From NCBI GenBank assembly GCA_019426215.1, contig CM033396.1, positions 31,105,154 through 31,169,153 of the forward strand: 64,000 nt of DNA. Reading direction: 5' to 3'. Numbering within the stretch: position 1 is the stretch's first letter; every line of letters starts with the position of its first letter. Below are positions 32,413 through 42,940 of the stretch, piece after piece. The translations under genes were made by a program, and so were the position numbers. The notes beneath the pieces were generated by a model that saw only the letters and a program-made list of their open reading frames with translations, searched no databases and had not been told where the DNA came from. This DNA is from Buddleja alternifolia (taxonomy: Eukaryota; Streptophyta; Magnoliopsida; Lamiales; Scrophulariaceae).

Positions 32413-33316
32413 AAAAATAGCAGTTTTCGTCCCTTAAGTTGCTCACTTTTCGATTTTGGCCCCATTGGATTGAAATGTGTCACATTTAGTCACATAAGTG
32501 ATAAATAAAAATCTCAATGTGAGTCCCATGGGCAATCAGCCTTTTGAAATTAAACTGAGCAATATGCGTGCGTTGTACACCCTTTAAGTAATCACGTGAG
32601 GGACACATGATTAACTCCAACAACATATGCAGTGTTTAGCAAACACTTAGCTGAAAATAACACAAACCCCAACCTGCACTCTCTCTCTAAAACCGAAGAA
32701 CCCTACAAAATTTTCCCATTCTCACACAATTATCTGAGCACTAGAAGAAGAGCAAGGAAAGCTAACGGAGCTCTAAAGTGCCAAAAAAAGAAGCAGCAGA
32801 CTGAAGATTTGAATGATATGCCGCCCCCCCCCTTGTTTTATTGTAAATAATAGTTTTAAAATTCAATCCTTGATTTGCGTTGATGTGTTTTAAATGTATT
32901 TGTGGCTTTAAATAGTGATTATTTTGCAAAGTGTTCATAATTTATTCGTATATCCGAATTTGTAGGGTTTGTCTGTTGTTTTTTGGGAAAAGTCCTTAAA
33001 AATAGTTTGCTTGTCACAATAACACAAGACTTCTTTATTAAGGTCTACTTGTTTCCTTAAATTTCATAGTTGAGACTTCTTTATTAAGGCCTACTTGTTT
33101 CCTTAAATTTCATAGTTGAGTCGAAATTTGAAGAGAATAATATAAGAGAGAAAATACCTAATTTTTTTTGCTCCGTTAATTTTAGATGACAGATTGCCCA
33201 TGAGACCAATATTGAGATTTTATTTGACTTATGGGACTAAATGTGGCACATCCCAATCCTATAATACCAAAATCAAAATGTGGGCAACTTATAGAACTAA
33301 AATTGTAATTTGACCC
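32413..33316. mobile_element. TIR element of about 900 bp with gene-like interior
   Basis: The left arm (about 32413-32560) and right arm (about 33180-33316) are inverted copies sharing TTTTGGCCCCATTGGAT/ATCCCAATCC, ATGTG.CACATTTAGTC, AAATCTCAATGTGAG and CATGGGCAATC. The interior has a leader-like CT stretch (CACTCTCTCTCTAAAACC), a 72-codon open frame (32632-32850) and a 45-bp tandem duplication (about 33026-33121). It could be a Pack-type element carrying a captured exon, but I cannot identify the source. Confidence 0.65.
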
Positions 33317-33962
33317 TAACGAGTATGTAATAAAGAGTTAAGAGAGATGGGCATAATCGAGTTTAATAATTTTTAAGTGTTTTAGTTTGAAAATTAGTCA
33401 TAGATTCCTTTATAAAATATCAATCTCTTATATGAAAACTGACAATTTATCTTCTTTATATCATATATCATGGAATATTTTGAACTATTAAAAAATTTAT
33501 TTATATAATATTAGAATTTGTGAGGTTTCATACCATAAGTTACCAATATACTGAGGACCTCATATATCAAAAAATTGTTGCCATATAAAACTTACATTTT
33601 AGCATAATTATAATTTCCGAGATTTTCGCACCAGTTATCCTATACGTATTATAAATATAGATCAAATAGATTACTTTACAACCAATAGATATGAAATGTT
33701 AATTCTAGGTTCTTTACTTCAAAATAGTAAAGAAAAATAGACCAATTATATGTTATAGTTATGATATCACATTATAAAATAGGTTCATATAAATAAGCAC
33801 GTTTTACCTAATTATCCTAGCTAGGAATTACATAAAATATTACGTAATAGTATAGCACTGAACTTAGAAACTAACATTTAAATCATAGAGAGAGACAATA
33901 TTTGCCAAAAACAATTATATAACTGGTTGGGAACTTTATGCATATGTAAAATAATGAGAGAT
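33317..33962. other. No gene seen
   Basis: AT-rich intergenic sequence without recognisable repeats or domains. Confidence 0.4.
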
Positions 33963-34217
33963 AATGTTTTAGCATGGGTCGCTTTATTTGGTTGTGAACC
34001 CATAATTTACTATATGATTTAGGCTTTACAAGAATTTTTAATAGATTATTGTTCATTCACCAAATATTTCTACAATTAAAAATAATTTCTAAAACATATT
34101 TCATCATTCAAGTGGAGTACAATTAGCTCTTATTTGGATATAAAAATGGTGATTGAGATAATTAAATGTAAAAAATTATCAATTACAAGAATTTTGTATG
34201 AAATACAACTAGAAATT
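33963..34217. repeat. Segmental duplication block b, copy 2
   Basis: Partner of 26936-27195. The end is followed by a short local duplication of TATGAAATACAACTAGAAATT. Confidence 0.9.
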
Positions 34218-35297
34218 TTATATGAAATACAACTAGAAATTATGTTACTACTCCTGTCGAGTATATTGTACCCATTCGGGTTCTTCAAGATTTAACACCA
34301 AAAGGATATCATCATCATCATTATATGTAGTACTACCAATATTCTATGTTATGGGCGGAATATTGTCAACATGTAACTAATAATTTTCACATGCAATATG
34401 AAAGTAGAGGTAGGACAGATACTAGTGATAGCGATTTCGATCCTCCTAGAAACTCGATGTGGTATTGAGTAGTAACTTTTACTTAAATCTTGGTACATTT
34501 TATTTTAATGAAGTTCTCATGAGATTTGGTTATTATCTCACTAGCAAATTATATTGATTTCATATTTTTCGCAACAGTTTGTAGTGATATTATTTAACAA
34601 ATTCATTAATTATCCATATATTATATATAGAATATTATTGAAATAAAAGATGCATAAGAATGATAATTAAAGTTACCCAACATTTTATTGCAAATTTTCA
34701 AATATTTTATAAATTTCCATGATTTCTTTAAAATCGAAACCGAAATTTTGAATATCCCCGAAATTTCCATCGAAATTTTCGTAAATTTACTACACCGATA
34801 TCTACACCAAAACCGATGTTTAAGACCTTGGCAATACCCATGGGATACTCCACAGATACGCCACATGGCGTATCAAAAAATAAAAAATAATTATGGATAC
34901 CATGTCCGGAACGTATCCGTGGCGTATCAAAAAATAAAAAATAATTATGGATACCATGTCCTGTACGTATCTGAAACGTGTCCAAGCCAGAAACTTGATG
35001 AAAACAACATTATTCTAAATAAAAATATTTGTAGCTTTGTGGTACGGTAAAGGTGACAATGCAAAGGTCAGTCGCCCTAATGATGGTAGATTAGTTAATG
35101 ACAATTTGATACTAAGATGAAAAAATAGATAGATATCAAAGTGGGAATATTACATGACAAATGACAAATAAAATTGGTAATTTGAGAGAGAGTGGATGAA
35201 GAAGAAAAAATCACAAGGAAAACAAAAATAAGAACGATGGGGCGGCACGCTAAGGATTCAAATAGTTACATTTAGAACTAGTTACATTCAGATAGTG

Positions 35298-35330
<33 letters not shown>
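34218..35330. other. Intergenic; contains a 54-bp tandem repeat
   Basis: No gene. Two copies of a 54-bp unit (GCGTATCAAAAAATAAAAAA...ACGTATC) lie at about 34869-34977 and create short ORFs on both strands. Related GTATCC/GTGTCG text occurs again at 37820-37915, on the far side of the element at 35331-37663, so that element probably inserted into one older repeat. A TA run ends the stretch (about 35301-35330). Confidence 0.55.
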
Positions 35331-35334
<4 letters not shown>

Positions 35335-37663
35335 CAAGATCGAATACATACCCTCTCTTAGATAAGATCTAAGACTCAATACACACCATTGGATCAATTA
35401 AATCCAACAATCCAAAAAATAAGGACTAAACAGGCTGTAAAAATTGAAAAATAAAGATTAGGGGTATAATAGATAAAATGGCAAGATTATACAACATTCA
35501 GTTACCCAAAAATATAACAGAAAAATCTCCTACAATCTCTCCAAATCTGATACCCACGAAAATCTCTCAATCCCAGGCCAAGATTAACGCAATCAATTTC
35601 TAGAATCGTATTAACCTCATATTTCGGTCAATTATCACAAAAAAAATTCTGAAATTCTGAAATTTCTGAAAAATCGAGATTGAAAAAACCAAATCTGAAA
35701 TATTAAACTTCTGGAATTTGCGTGAGTTGCTGCTCGAAGACGACCGGAAATTAGTTGGGGAAGACGACCGAAAAATAGCCATGAATTTCGCGAACTGAAA
35801 ATTCGATCGTGAAATATCAATCTCCTCCTACTGTATATTTGTGTATTAGCTATTGTATAATGTATTAATTAGCTATTGTATAATGTTTATTAGCTGTTGT
35901 ATTCACTGTATAACGGGTTATATGATTCTGTATATTGGCTTATATTTAACTGTATATTGTGTTATAAGATACTGTATAATGATTTATAAGATTGTAATTG
36001 TATAATGTATAAACACACACTGTATAATGGGTTGTATGATACTGTATAATATGTTATAACATACTGTATAATGGTTTGAAAATCACTAATTGTATATCAG
36101 TAATCGCACACTGTATATCACCGTTGTATTTACTGTATAATGGTTTATAAGCTACTGCATAATGATTTATAACCTACTGTATAATAGTTTAAAAATCACT
36201 AATTGTGGTGTAACTAAAATACCACACTGTATATCACCACTCATGTACTGTATTTTGCTTTAAAAAATAATAATAAAATATATATTTTTTAAATTTTCAA
36301 AAGGCAAACACTGTTTTTGGAATTTGGCCCCAAGCTCTACATCAATCTCGAAGGAAACGTCGTTTTAAAAACAACTCAGATACTTATCATAAGTATGCTG
36401 AGCACCACCCTCTCGGGCCCAAATTCTATCGTTTTAATAGGTTTTTTCGCGTTTTTATGTTTTCAGTCGAATTTTTATTTTTATTTTTATTTATTTCCAT
36501 TATTTCCAAACTTTAGCTTGTTTGTATTTACTGTATATTTGTTTATTAACTATGGTATAATGAATTAATTAGCTATTGTATTCATTGTATAATGACTTAT
36601 ATAATACTGTATATTGATTAATATGATATTGTATAATGTGCTATAAGATACCGTATAATGGTTTATAAGATTGTAACTGTATAGTTATAAACACACACTG
36701 TATAATGGTTTACGTACTATTGTATAATGGTTTACATACTACTGTATAATGATTATAAACACACACTGTATAATGATTTACAAACGACTGTATAATGGTT
36801 TACATACTACTGTATAATAGTTTATAAGCTACTGTATAATATTTTAAAAATCACTAATTGTGTTTGTCACTAGTACCACACTGTATAAGATGTTGTATAA
36901 TGGTTTATATGATATGTATTTGTTATTTACAAGTCTTAAAAACTAACAAAACGCAATTTTGAAGCCCTAAACGATCTCAGATTGCTAAAATCACGAGACC
37001 ACACTGCAAAGCAGTGCGTCTTGTTCAACACGCCGTTTCGCTATAACTGTGCAATTTTTGTATCATTTCGAAATAGTGAATTTTTTCCCCATGATTTCGC
37101 TTATATCATTGTTATTTGCTTTGATTTTTTATTTTTGAAGAATCTGTTCTTGTGAATTCTGTTTTTGAAGAATTTGTTTGTGAATTAGACTGACTTTCTT
37201 TGCATTTAATACCACACTGTATAATCGCGTTATATGGACTGTATAATGGAATATAATAAACTGTATAATGATGATTAATGTACTGTATAATATGCAGAAA
37301 AAAATGCAGAATTTACAATTTATGATTCGAAAGAAAAAATGAATTTGGAAGCAGAATTGATGAATGATGAAGAAATTTGAGATTCTGATAATGAAATTGA
37401 TAATTTCTGTAAATAGATCGAATTATAATTAGAAATAAAAATAAATTGGGAAGTAAAATCAGTTATGGAGAAAAATCAGGAATCTGTTATGGGAATATTT
37501 AGTTTGTTATGTTTTACTGCCTAAAATGCCCCTCCCATCATTAAAACAATTTAAATAATCTGAAAAATAAGATAAACACACACCTTGGGATCAAATTGAA
37601 TCAAAGGCCTAGATTGGGTCTTAGATCTTACCTAATGTCAAGGTATGTATTTGATCCATACCC
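35331..37663. mobile_element. 2.3-kb TIR element packed with CTGTATAAT repeats
   Basis: Left terminus GGGTCAAGATCGAATACATA; right terminus read on the minus strand GGGTATGGATCAAATACATA. The arms match over about 80 bp (TAAGATCTAAGAC.CAAT, GATCAA.T). It is flanked by TA runs on both sides, so a TA-type target is possible. The interior has no transposase and is dominated by short repeats (see 35829-37290). Confidence 0.7.
35829..37290. repeat. Degenerate CTGTATAAT repeat field
   Basis: I count at least 16 exact CTGTATAAT, plus many one-base variants (TTGTATAATG, CTGTATATC, CCGTATAATG). They lie in three clusters (35829-36250, 36525-36910, 37210-37290), often about 22 bp apart and joined by GGTTTATAAG or CACACA. 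A higher-order copy exists: AAAAATCACTAATTGTG..TACCACACTGTAT occurs at about 36189 and 36847. Confidence 0.85.
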
Positions 37664-38054
37664 TATATATATATATAGATGATACATACTATTTGATATG
37701 TTTTTTTTTTAATTTATTAGTGGGTGCAGTTGGATAGGTTTGATTTTTTATTTCTTTGAAATATTTTATGGTTGCGTGGAGATTAAATAAGACATATATA
37801 TATATGTATGTATTAATAACCGTGTCTTCGCCGTGTCGCATCTTAAAATTTTGAAAAAACTGTGTCGCCATACGCGTATCGTATTATATTTGTGTCGCCG
37901 TATCCGTACCCTTTCAACATAGCCAGTAACTGTAAAAATTAATTAAATAATAAGAAGGGGGAAAGAGAAGTAGTTGGGAAAGGTCTCCGATGTAAAAAGA
38001 GTATAGAGTTGAAATAGGAGCACATGATCGTGAAGGCGCATGGATAAAAGATAA
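37664..38054. other. No gene seen
   Basis: AT-rich sequence with a TA microsatellite (about 37795-37806) and GTGTCGCC-type short repeats related to 34850-34980. Confidence 0.4.
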
Positions 38055-38190
38055 ATTTACAATAAATTACAAATGAACCCCAATTATTTCAATAATTATA
38101 TTTAACACCCTAATATTTGGCCTAATTACGAAACACAGATAAAATCTAGAAAAATAACATATTTACCCTTATGATTAATAAATATAAATA

Positions 38191-38386
38191 ACCAAGTCTC
38201 TTGGCCTAGTGGTATAAGGCTACCACTGGGACAACTTGGGGTCGACCTGGTGTGCTCCCAGGATCGATTCCCAGTGTTGTCAAAAAAATGTTTGGCCAGC
38301 GGCAGCCACGCACCGCGAGAGAGGATTAATCGAGGTGCGCGAAAGCTGGCCCTGACACCCCTTAGGAAACCAAAAAATAAATAAAG
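38191..38386 (+). mobile_element. tRNA-derived SINE with 15-bp target duplication
   Basis: It is flanked by perfect direct repeats TAATAAATATAAATA (38176-38190 and 38387-38401). The head contains a Pol III A box (TTGGCCTAGTGGTATAAGG) and B box (GGATCGATTCCC), spaced as in a tRNA. The unrelated body ends with GGAAACCAAAAAATAAATAAAG. The RNA polymerase III promoter is intact in appearance. This is not a functional tRNA: the 3' acceptor side does not pair. Confidence 0.88.
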
Positions 38387-38689
38387 TAATAAATATAAAT
38401 ATTGAAACATTTATCTTCTTTGTTTTTGGGAAGAATACACTTTGCCCTTAATTGCATGGAATTGTCCCTACTTCCCTTAACCATTATTTTTCCTTTCATT
38501 TTTCATTTTCTACACCATTTTTTTCACAAATTTTCTTTTCTTAAATAGGTTAGTTAAAATTTGCAATATTTTTTTAGTACAAACATTAAATTAATTTGGT
38601 GAAAACACATTATATAAATATTTGAACAAATTCAACTAATGCGTTGTGACAAAATTAAAGCAATTCTAATAGATTTTTAATATATTTTA

Positions 38690-38894
38690 ACCCAAGATCT
38701 GTTGGTCTACTGTTATCCACCATTCACTTTAAGTGAGATGTCCTGGATTCAAATCCAGTCTTCTACAAATTGTGGCTCTCCCTCATTTATGGAGCTAGAT
38801 AGAGTATTTATGACTCAAGATTATAACTATCAATTCGGGTTTGTCGGACTAGATATTTAGGGTATCCCCCTTCGTCTTGAATTAAAAAAGTATT
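38690..38894 (+). mobile_element. Second SINE-like element
   Basis: It has an A-box-like GTTGGTCTACTGTTA and B box GGATTCAAATCC. The body has TCGGGTTTGTCGGACTAG and GGGTATCCCCCTTCG, and ends in GAATTAAAAAAG. Possible 9-bp target duplications TATATTTTA lie at 38681-38689 and 38895-38903. It differs in head and body from the SINE at 38191. Confidence 0.6.
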
Positions 38895-38920
38895 TATATT
38901 TTATGTATATTTTGATAATT

Positions 38921-38927
<7 letters not shown>

Positions 38928-38961
<34 letters not shown>
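38928..38961. repeat. (TA)n(TG)n microsatellite
   Basis: A TA run passes directly into a TG run. A further TA run lies at about 39048-39066. Confidence 0.9.
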
Positions 38962-38964
<3 letters not shown>

Positions 38965-39391
38965 AGTATATGTGTGCGTGTCTATGTATTTTAAATCAGG
39001 GGTGTAAGAATATGTATATTTTTGGTTAATTAAATAAATCGATTTATATATATATATATATATATATTCTAGTAAATTAAGGTATTAAAAATATACATAT
39101 AAGTAGTAAGAAATATACATAAGAGATATATGTTATAACTAATTTGATTTTGTAACGATGCATTAGTATAATTTTCTCATACATTAATATAACGTGATGT
39201 CACCAAATTAATTAGTTATAATGCATTGGATAAATTTTAACTAATCTATGTAAGAAAAAAATTGTGGAGAAAAAAGAAAAATGAAAAATGAAAGAAAATA
39301 TAATGGTTAAGGGTAATAAAGGCGATTCTATGCAATTGAGGGGGTTAAGTGTATTTTTCAATAGTTCAGGGAGGTATTTGGTACAAATAGT

Positions 39392-39405
39392 GGGGGGGGG
39401 GGGGG
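39392..39405. repeat. Homopolymer of 14 G
   Basis: An uninterrupted G run in the right arm of the 38055-39425 element. It could fold as a G-quadruplex and is also a likely sequencing-length error. Confidence 0.85.
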
Positions 39406-39508
39406 TTTAAATTGTGTTTTGCCCCCTTGTTTTTTATTTTAAATCATACAAAGGGATCTTTGGAATATGTTATTAGAAGGAGTAGTGCTCTAGTATATTA
39501 GAAATTAT

Positions 39509-39744
39509 GGCTATGTTTGGTTATGTTTTCAAGCCCATTTTCGTCTGAATTTTTGGTCAAGTTATGTTTGGAACACACAATTTTTCACCAAAAAAGTTGT
39601 TAATTTTTGGTCAAAAAAAAAAATGATTGTGCTCCCTGTTTCTCTGACACACTCTCTCTCCTCTTTTTCTCTTACTCTCTCACTCTATTTGACACATTCT
39701 CTCTCCTCTCTTTCTCTCACTCTCTCACTTTCTCTTTCCTCACA

Positions 39745-39779
<35 letters not shown>

Positions 39780-40741
39780 CATAAATATAAAATGTCGTCT
39801 TCACTGTGCATAAAATGTCGTCTTCAATTTTCTTTTTTTTTTAATTTTCGTAAATTAAATATAATTTTGTAATTAAATATAATTTTCTATATATATATAT
39901 ATATATATATATTATTTTTTATATATATAATTAGAAGACGACATATAAAATGTCTTCTTCATAATTAAAAAAATAAATAAAAATGAACAGTGAAGACGAC
40001 ATGTGCCATGTCGTCTTCACTGTTCATAAATAAAAAAAAAAAAGAAAATTGAACGTCTTCAATTTTCTTTTTATAATTTTCGTAAATTAAATATAATTTT
40101 GTAATTAAATGTAATTTTTTCTATATATATATATTTATTTTTTTTATATATAATTAGAAGAAGACATCATAAATAAAAAAATAAAAATGAAAAAATTGAA
40201 GACGACATTTGAAATGTTGTCTTCAATTTTTTTTTTAATTTTCGTAAATTAAATATAATTTTGTAATTAAATATATATATATATGTATATATATAAACTT
40301 TTCTTTTAAGTATATATATCAACTACTATTATTTATATATATATATATACACTACTATTACTTACATATATACATATATATTTATCTCTATAATAATTAT
40401 TATAATCTCAATATTATATATACTACTATTACCTACATATATACATATATATTTGCACATATATACATATATATATTTATCTATATAATAATTATTACAA
40501 TCTCAATATTATATTATAACTTTTAATTATTGACAGACAAAAACTTACACGATTTGACAGCTACAGTAATTTATGTTCCCTCTGAAAACAAAACCAAACA
40601 TTATCTCACCAAAAAATCACTCAAAAAACAACTCCCAAAACATAACCAAACATAATCTCATCAAAATTGCACGTGTCCCCATAAAATTTTCACCAATAAT
40701 TCTCACCAAAATACCATCCCAAAACATAACCAAACATAGCC
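39509..40741. mobile_element. PIF/Harbinger-like element with internal tandem units
   Basis: Termini GGCTATGTTTGGTTATGTTTT and (minus strand) GGCTATGTTTGGTTATGTTTT are near-perfect inverted repeats, flanked by TAT on both sides. The GG..TGTTTGGTT form is typical of Harbinger/Tourist elements. The interior repeats TTTTCGTAAATTAAATATAA at about 39845, 40078 and 40243 with AAGACGACAT motifs between. One of these forms a long palindrome around 39997-40024 (GTGAAGACGACATG and its complement). A worn relative lies at 42150-42628. Confidence 0.8.
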
Positions 40742-40750
40742 TATATTTTT

Positions 40751-41023
40751 GGGGATAATTACATTGGGGGTCCTGAGTTATTGCCTAGTTACAAAAGATA
40801 TTTCCTACTTCAATAAATTACATCTGGTTTTCATGTATTGATAAAAAATGGATGAAAAATGTCAAAAGACATAAATGCCCTTACATAATATTTTCTTTAA
40901 AAGAAAAAATATTTAAAAATGAAAAAAGCTGAATTACCATATTGCACCTTTACATTGTAACTCTAGATTTACTCCAATTTTAAAATAAAAAATTAAATAT
41001 AAGAGAAAGTACTTTTATATATG

Positions 41024-41060
<37 letters not shown>

Positions 41061-41867
41061 ATATGTATATATGTATGTGTTTTATCTTAGAAATTGCTTG
41101 TGTATGAATGTGTGTAATTATGTGTGTTTGTGTGTGCATGTAACAGTGTGTGTGTGTGTGCGCGTGCGTGTAACGATGTGTGTGTGTGACTATGTGCGTG
41201 TGTGTGTATTGTTGTGTGTATATGTACGTGAGGGTGGGGTGGCGAGGGGGGAGAAGACGACACTGTTCCCCAACCCCCCCTTTTCTTTTTCTTTTTCCTT
41301 TTCTATTTTATTTAGTTTATAAAATAAAATAACAATAAGTAATTTATTTTAAAACTTAAGTTTATTAAAATATAATTTTAAAATTTATTTATAAATTTCA
41401 CAAATTAATTTGAAATATAAATTTTTTAAATTATATAAACTATTATATAATCTAAACTATTATATAGTAATTTAGTTAAAAGATTGAAATAATATTTTAT
41501 ACATAATTTTTTTATTTAATAATTTTAATAATTTTTTATTTTGATGAAAATAATTTTTAATTATAAATAGTTATTTGTATACTTTACATACACAACATTA
41601 CATATAACACCTATACTCTTAGAAAACATTACAAATAACACCAAAAGGATATAATTATCCGAGAAAAGTTGGGTTTTCATGTCCATAAAAAGTCAGGGTA
41701 TTTTCGAAAGTCCACAAAAAGAATTAACGGCGCCGTACTGAAACCCTAACTAAAGGTGCCAAATGTTAGATGGAATAAGCGGCTTGGATGTTAGATGTAA
41801 TTCATTGAATTAGGGGATGTTTTTTGTAATTTCATAATACATCAGGGGTACCCAGCGTAATTATCCC
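40751..41867. mobile_element. Long-TIR Mutator-like MITE, copy 2
   Basis: It is flanked by the perfect 9-bp direct repeat TATATTTTT (40742-40750 and 41868-41876), the target size of Mutator elements. Termini are GGGGATAATTACA and GTAATTATCCC. It is inverted relative to 19-1048: its GT microsatellite (about 41041-41220) corresponds to the CA tract there, and AACGGCGCCGTACTGAAACC (41728 on) corresponds to GGTTACCGTATGGCGCCGTT. It inserted directly beside the end of the Harbinger-like element. Confidence 0.88.
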
Positions 41868-42149
41868 TATATTTTTTACTAGATCTTCTGATATAAATTT
41901 TGATTGATATTGCTAGTAATATTCTGCTTAAGTTCTAGCTAGGTGACCAAATTTAATTTTTTGAAACATTGTAAGTGACTCTAATAATGCAGTTATAATC
42001 TTTCATGTTAATTTGTATCCATAATACTATGCACTATCTTGGAGTATTAGTAATACAATTGTTGTTAAACCATGCCAACTACTTGATAATATTATTTTAA
42101 TTTTTTTTTAATTTCCTTTTGCTATATTTTGTTAATGTCCAAATGACAA

Positions 42150-42628
42150 ACATAATATATATATATGGATTATAAGTAAATATATATAAATATTTGTATG
42201 TTTCTACCATGTATATTTTTTGTATATACATAACCAAATATACAAATATATACATACAATAATTTATTTTCATATATCACTAAAATCAACAAAACATATA
42301 CATATATCACCTATTATTACATACATATCTATATATTATATAATCATCATCCATATAATAATTATTACAAACACACTATAATATTATAATTTCAATCATT
42401 AATTAATTATTAACAAACAAAAACTTCTAAGATTTGACGATTTGACTATTACAGTAGATTTTATTTCCTGTGAAAAAAAATCAAATACTATTTCACAATA
42501 AAACAAAAAAATATATCACTCAAAAACTAATTTTTAAAATAAAATCAAACACAATCTCATCAAATATGCATATTTACCAAAATATTTCTCACCAAATACA
42601 ACCCCAAAATTTAACTAAAAGCAGCCTA
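42150..42628. mobile_element. Worn relative of the Harbinger-like element
   Basis: The right part parallels 40480-40741: GATTTGACGATTTGAC, TACAGTAGATTTTATTTCC, AATCAAACACAATCTCATCAAA, AATATTTCTCACCAAATAC, ending in AACTAAAAGCAGCC. The left end is not identifiable. Confidence 0.6.
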
Positions 42629-42653
42629 AAATTTTCAGTTACCTTGGAGTATA

Positions 42654-42745
42654 TATATGCCGACAATGAGAAGTAAATATGGTCTCATATGAAGTAATTA
42701 ATATGCCGACAATGTGAAGTAAATATGGCCCCATATAAATAAGTC
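42654..42745. repeat. 45-bp tandem duplication
   Basis: TATGCCGACAATGAGAAGTA and TATGCCGACAATGTGAAGTA, each followed by AATATGG.C.CATAT, lie in direct tandem just downstream of the GDSL copy 2 stop. Confidence 0.8.
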
Positions 42746-42940
42746 AATCGGTGACTAGTTTGAATAGCTTCTGATCCACAAAAATGCAATCATCTTATTT
42801 ATGAAAAAAAAAAAAAAAGCCTGAATAGAACAAGAAAATGCTATCATCTTATTAGAAAAAACAAAAGGCAGGAATGCAATCAAGACTTAGGGTCAATAGC
42901 TTAATTTTTATTTGCTATTGGTCACTATCTTACTATTTCT

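Larger units (their letters stand above)
38055..39425. mobile_element. TIR element hosting two SINE insertions
   Basis: The left arm (38055-38175 plus 38402-38545) and right arm (about 39235-39425) are inverted copies. The shared text includes CTTAACCATTAT, TTTCATTTTTCATTTT, ATTGCAT and the outer AATTTA.A...ACCCC/GGGG block. The left arm is split by a SINE with a 15-bp target duplication, and a second SINE-like unit lies in the interior. The G-run at 39392 is in the right arm. Confidence 0.6.

Noticed and set aside
35829..37290. CRISPR-like array
   Set aside because: The repeats are 9-11 bp, degenerate and irregularly spaced, in a plant transposon; there is no cas context.
35331..37663. Helitron
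   Set aside because: No CTRR end with a 3' hairpin and no TC start; instead both ends are inverted repeats starting GGGT.
38195..38270. Functional tRNA gene
   Set aside because: A and B boxes are present but the acceptor and anticodon stems do not pair, and a SINE body with target duplications surrounds it.
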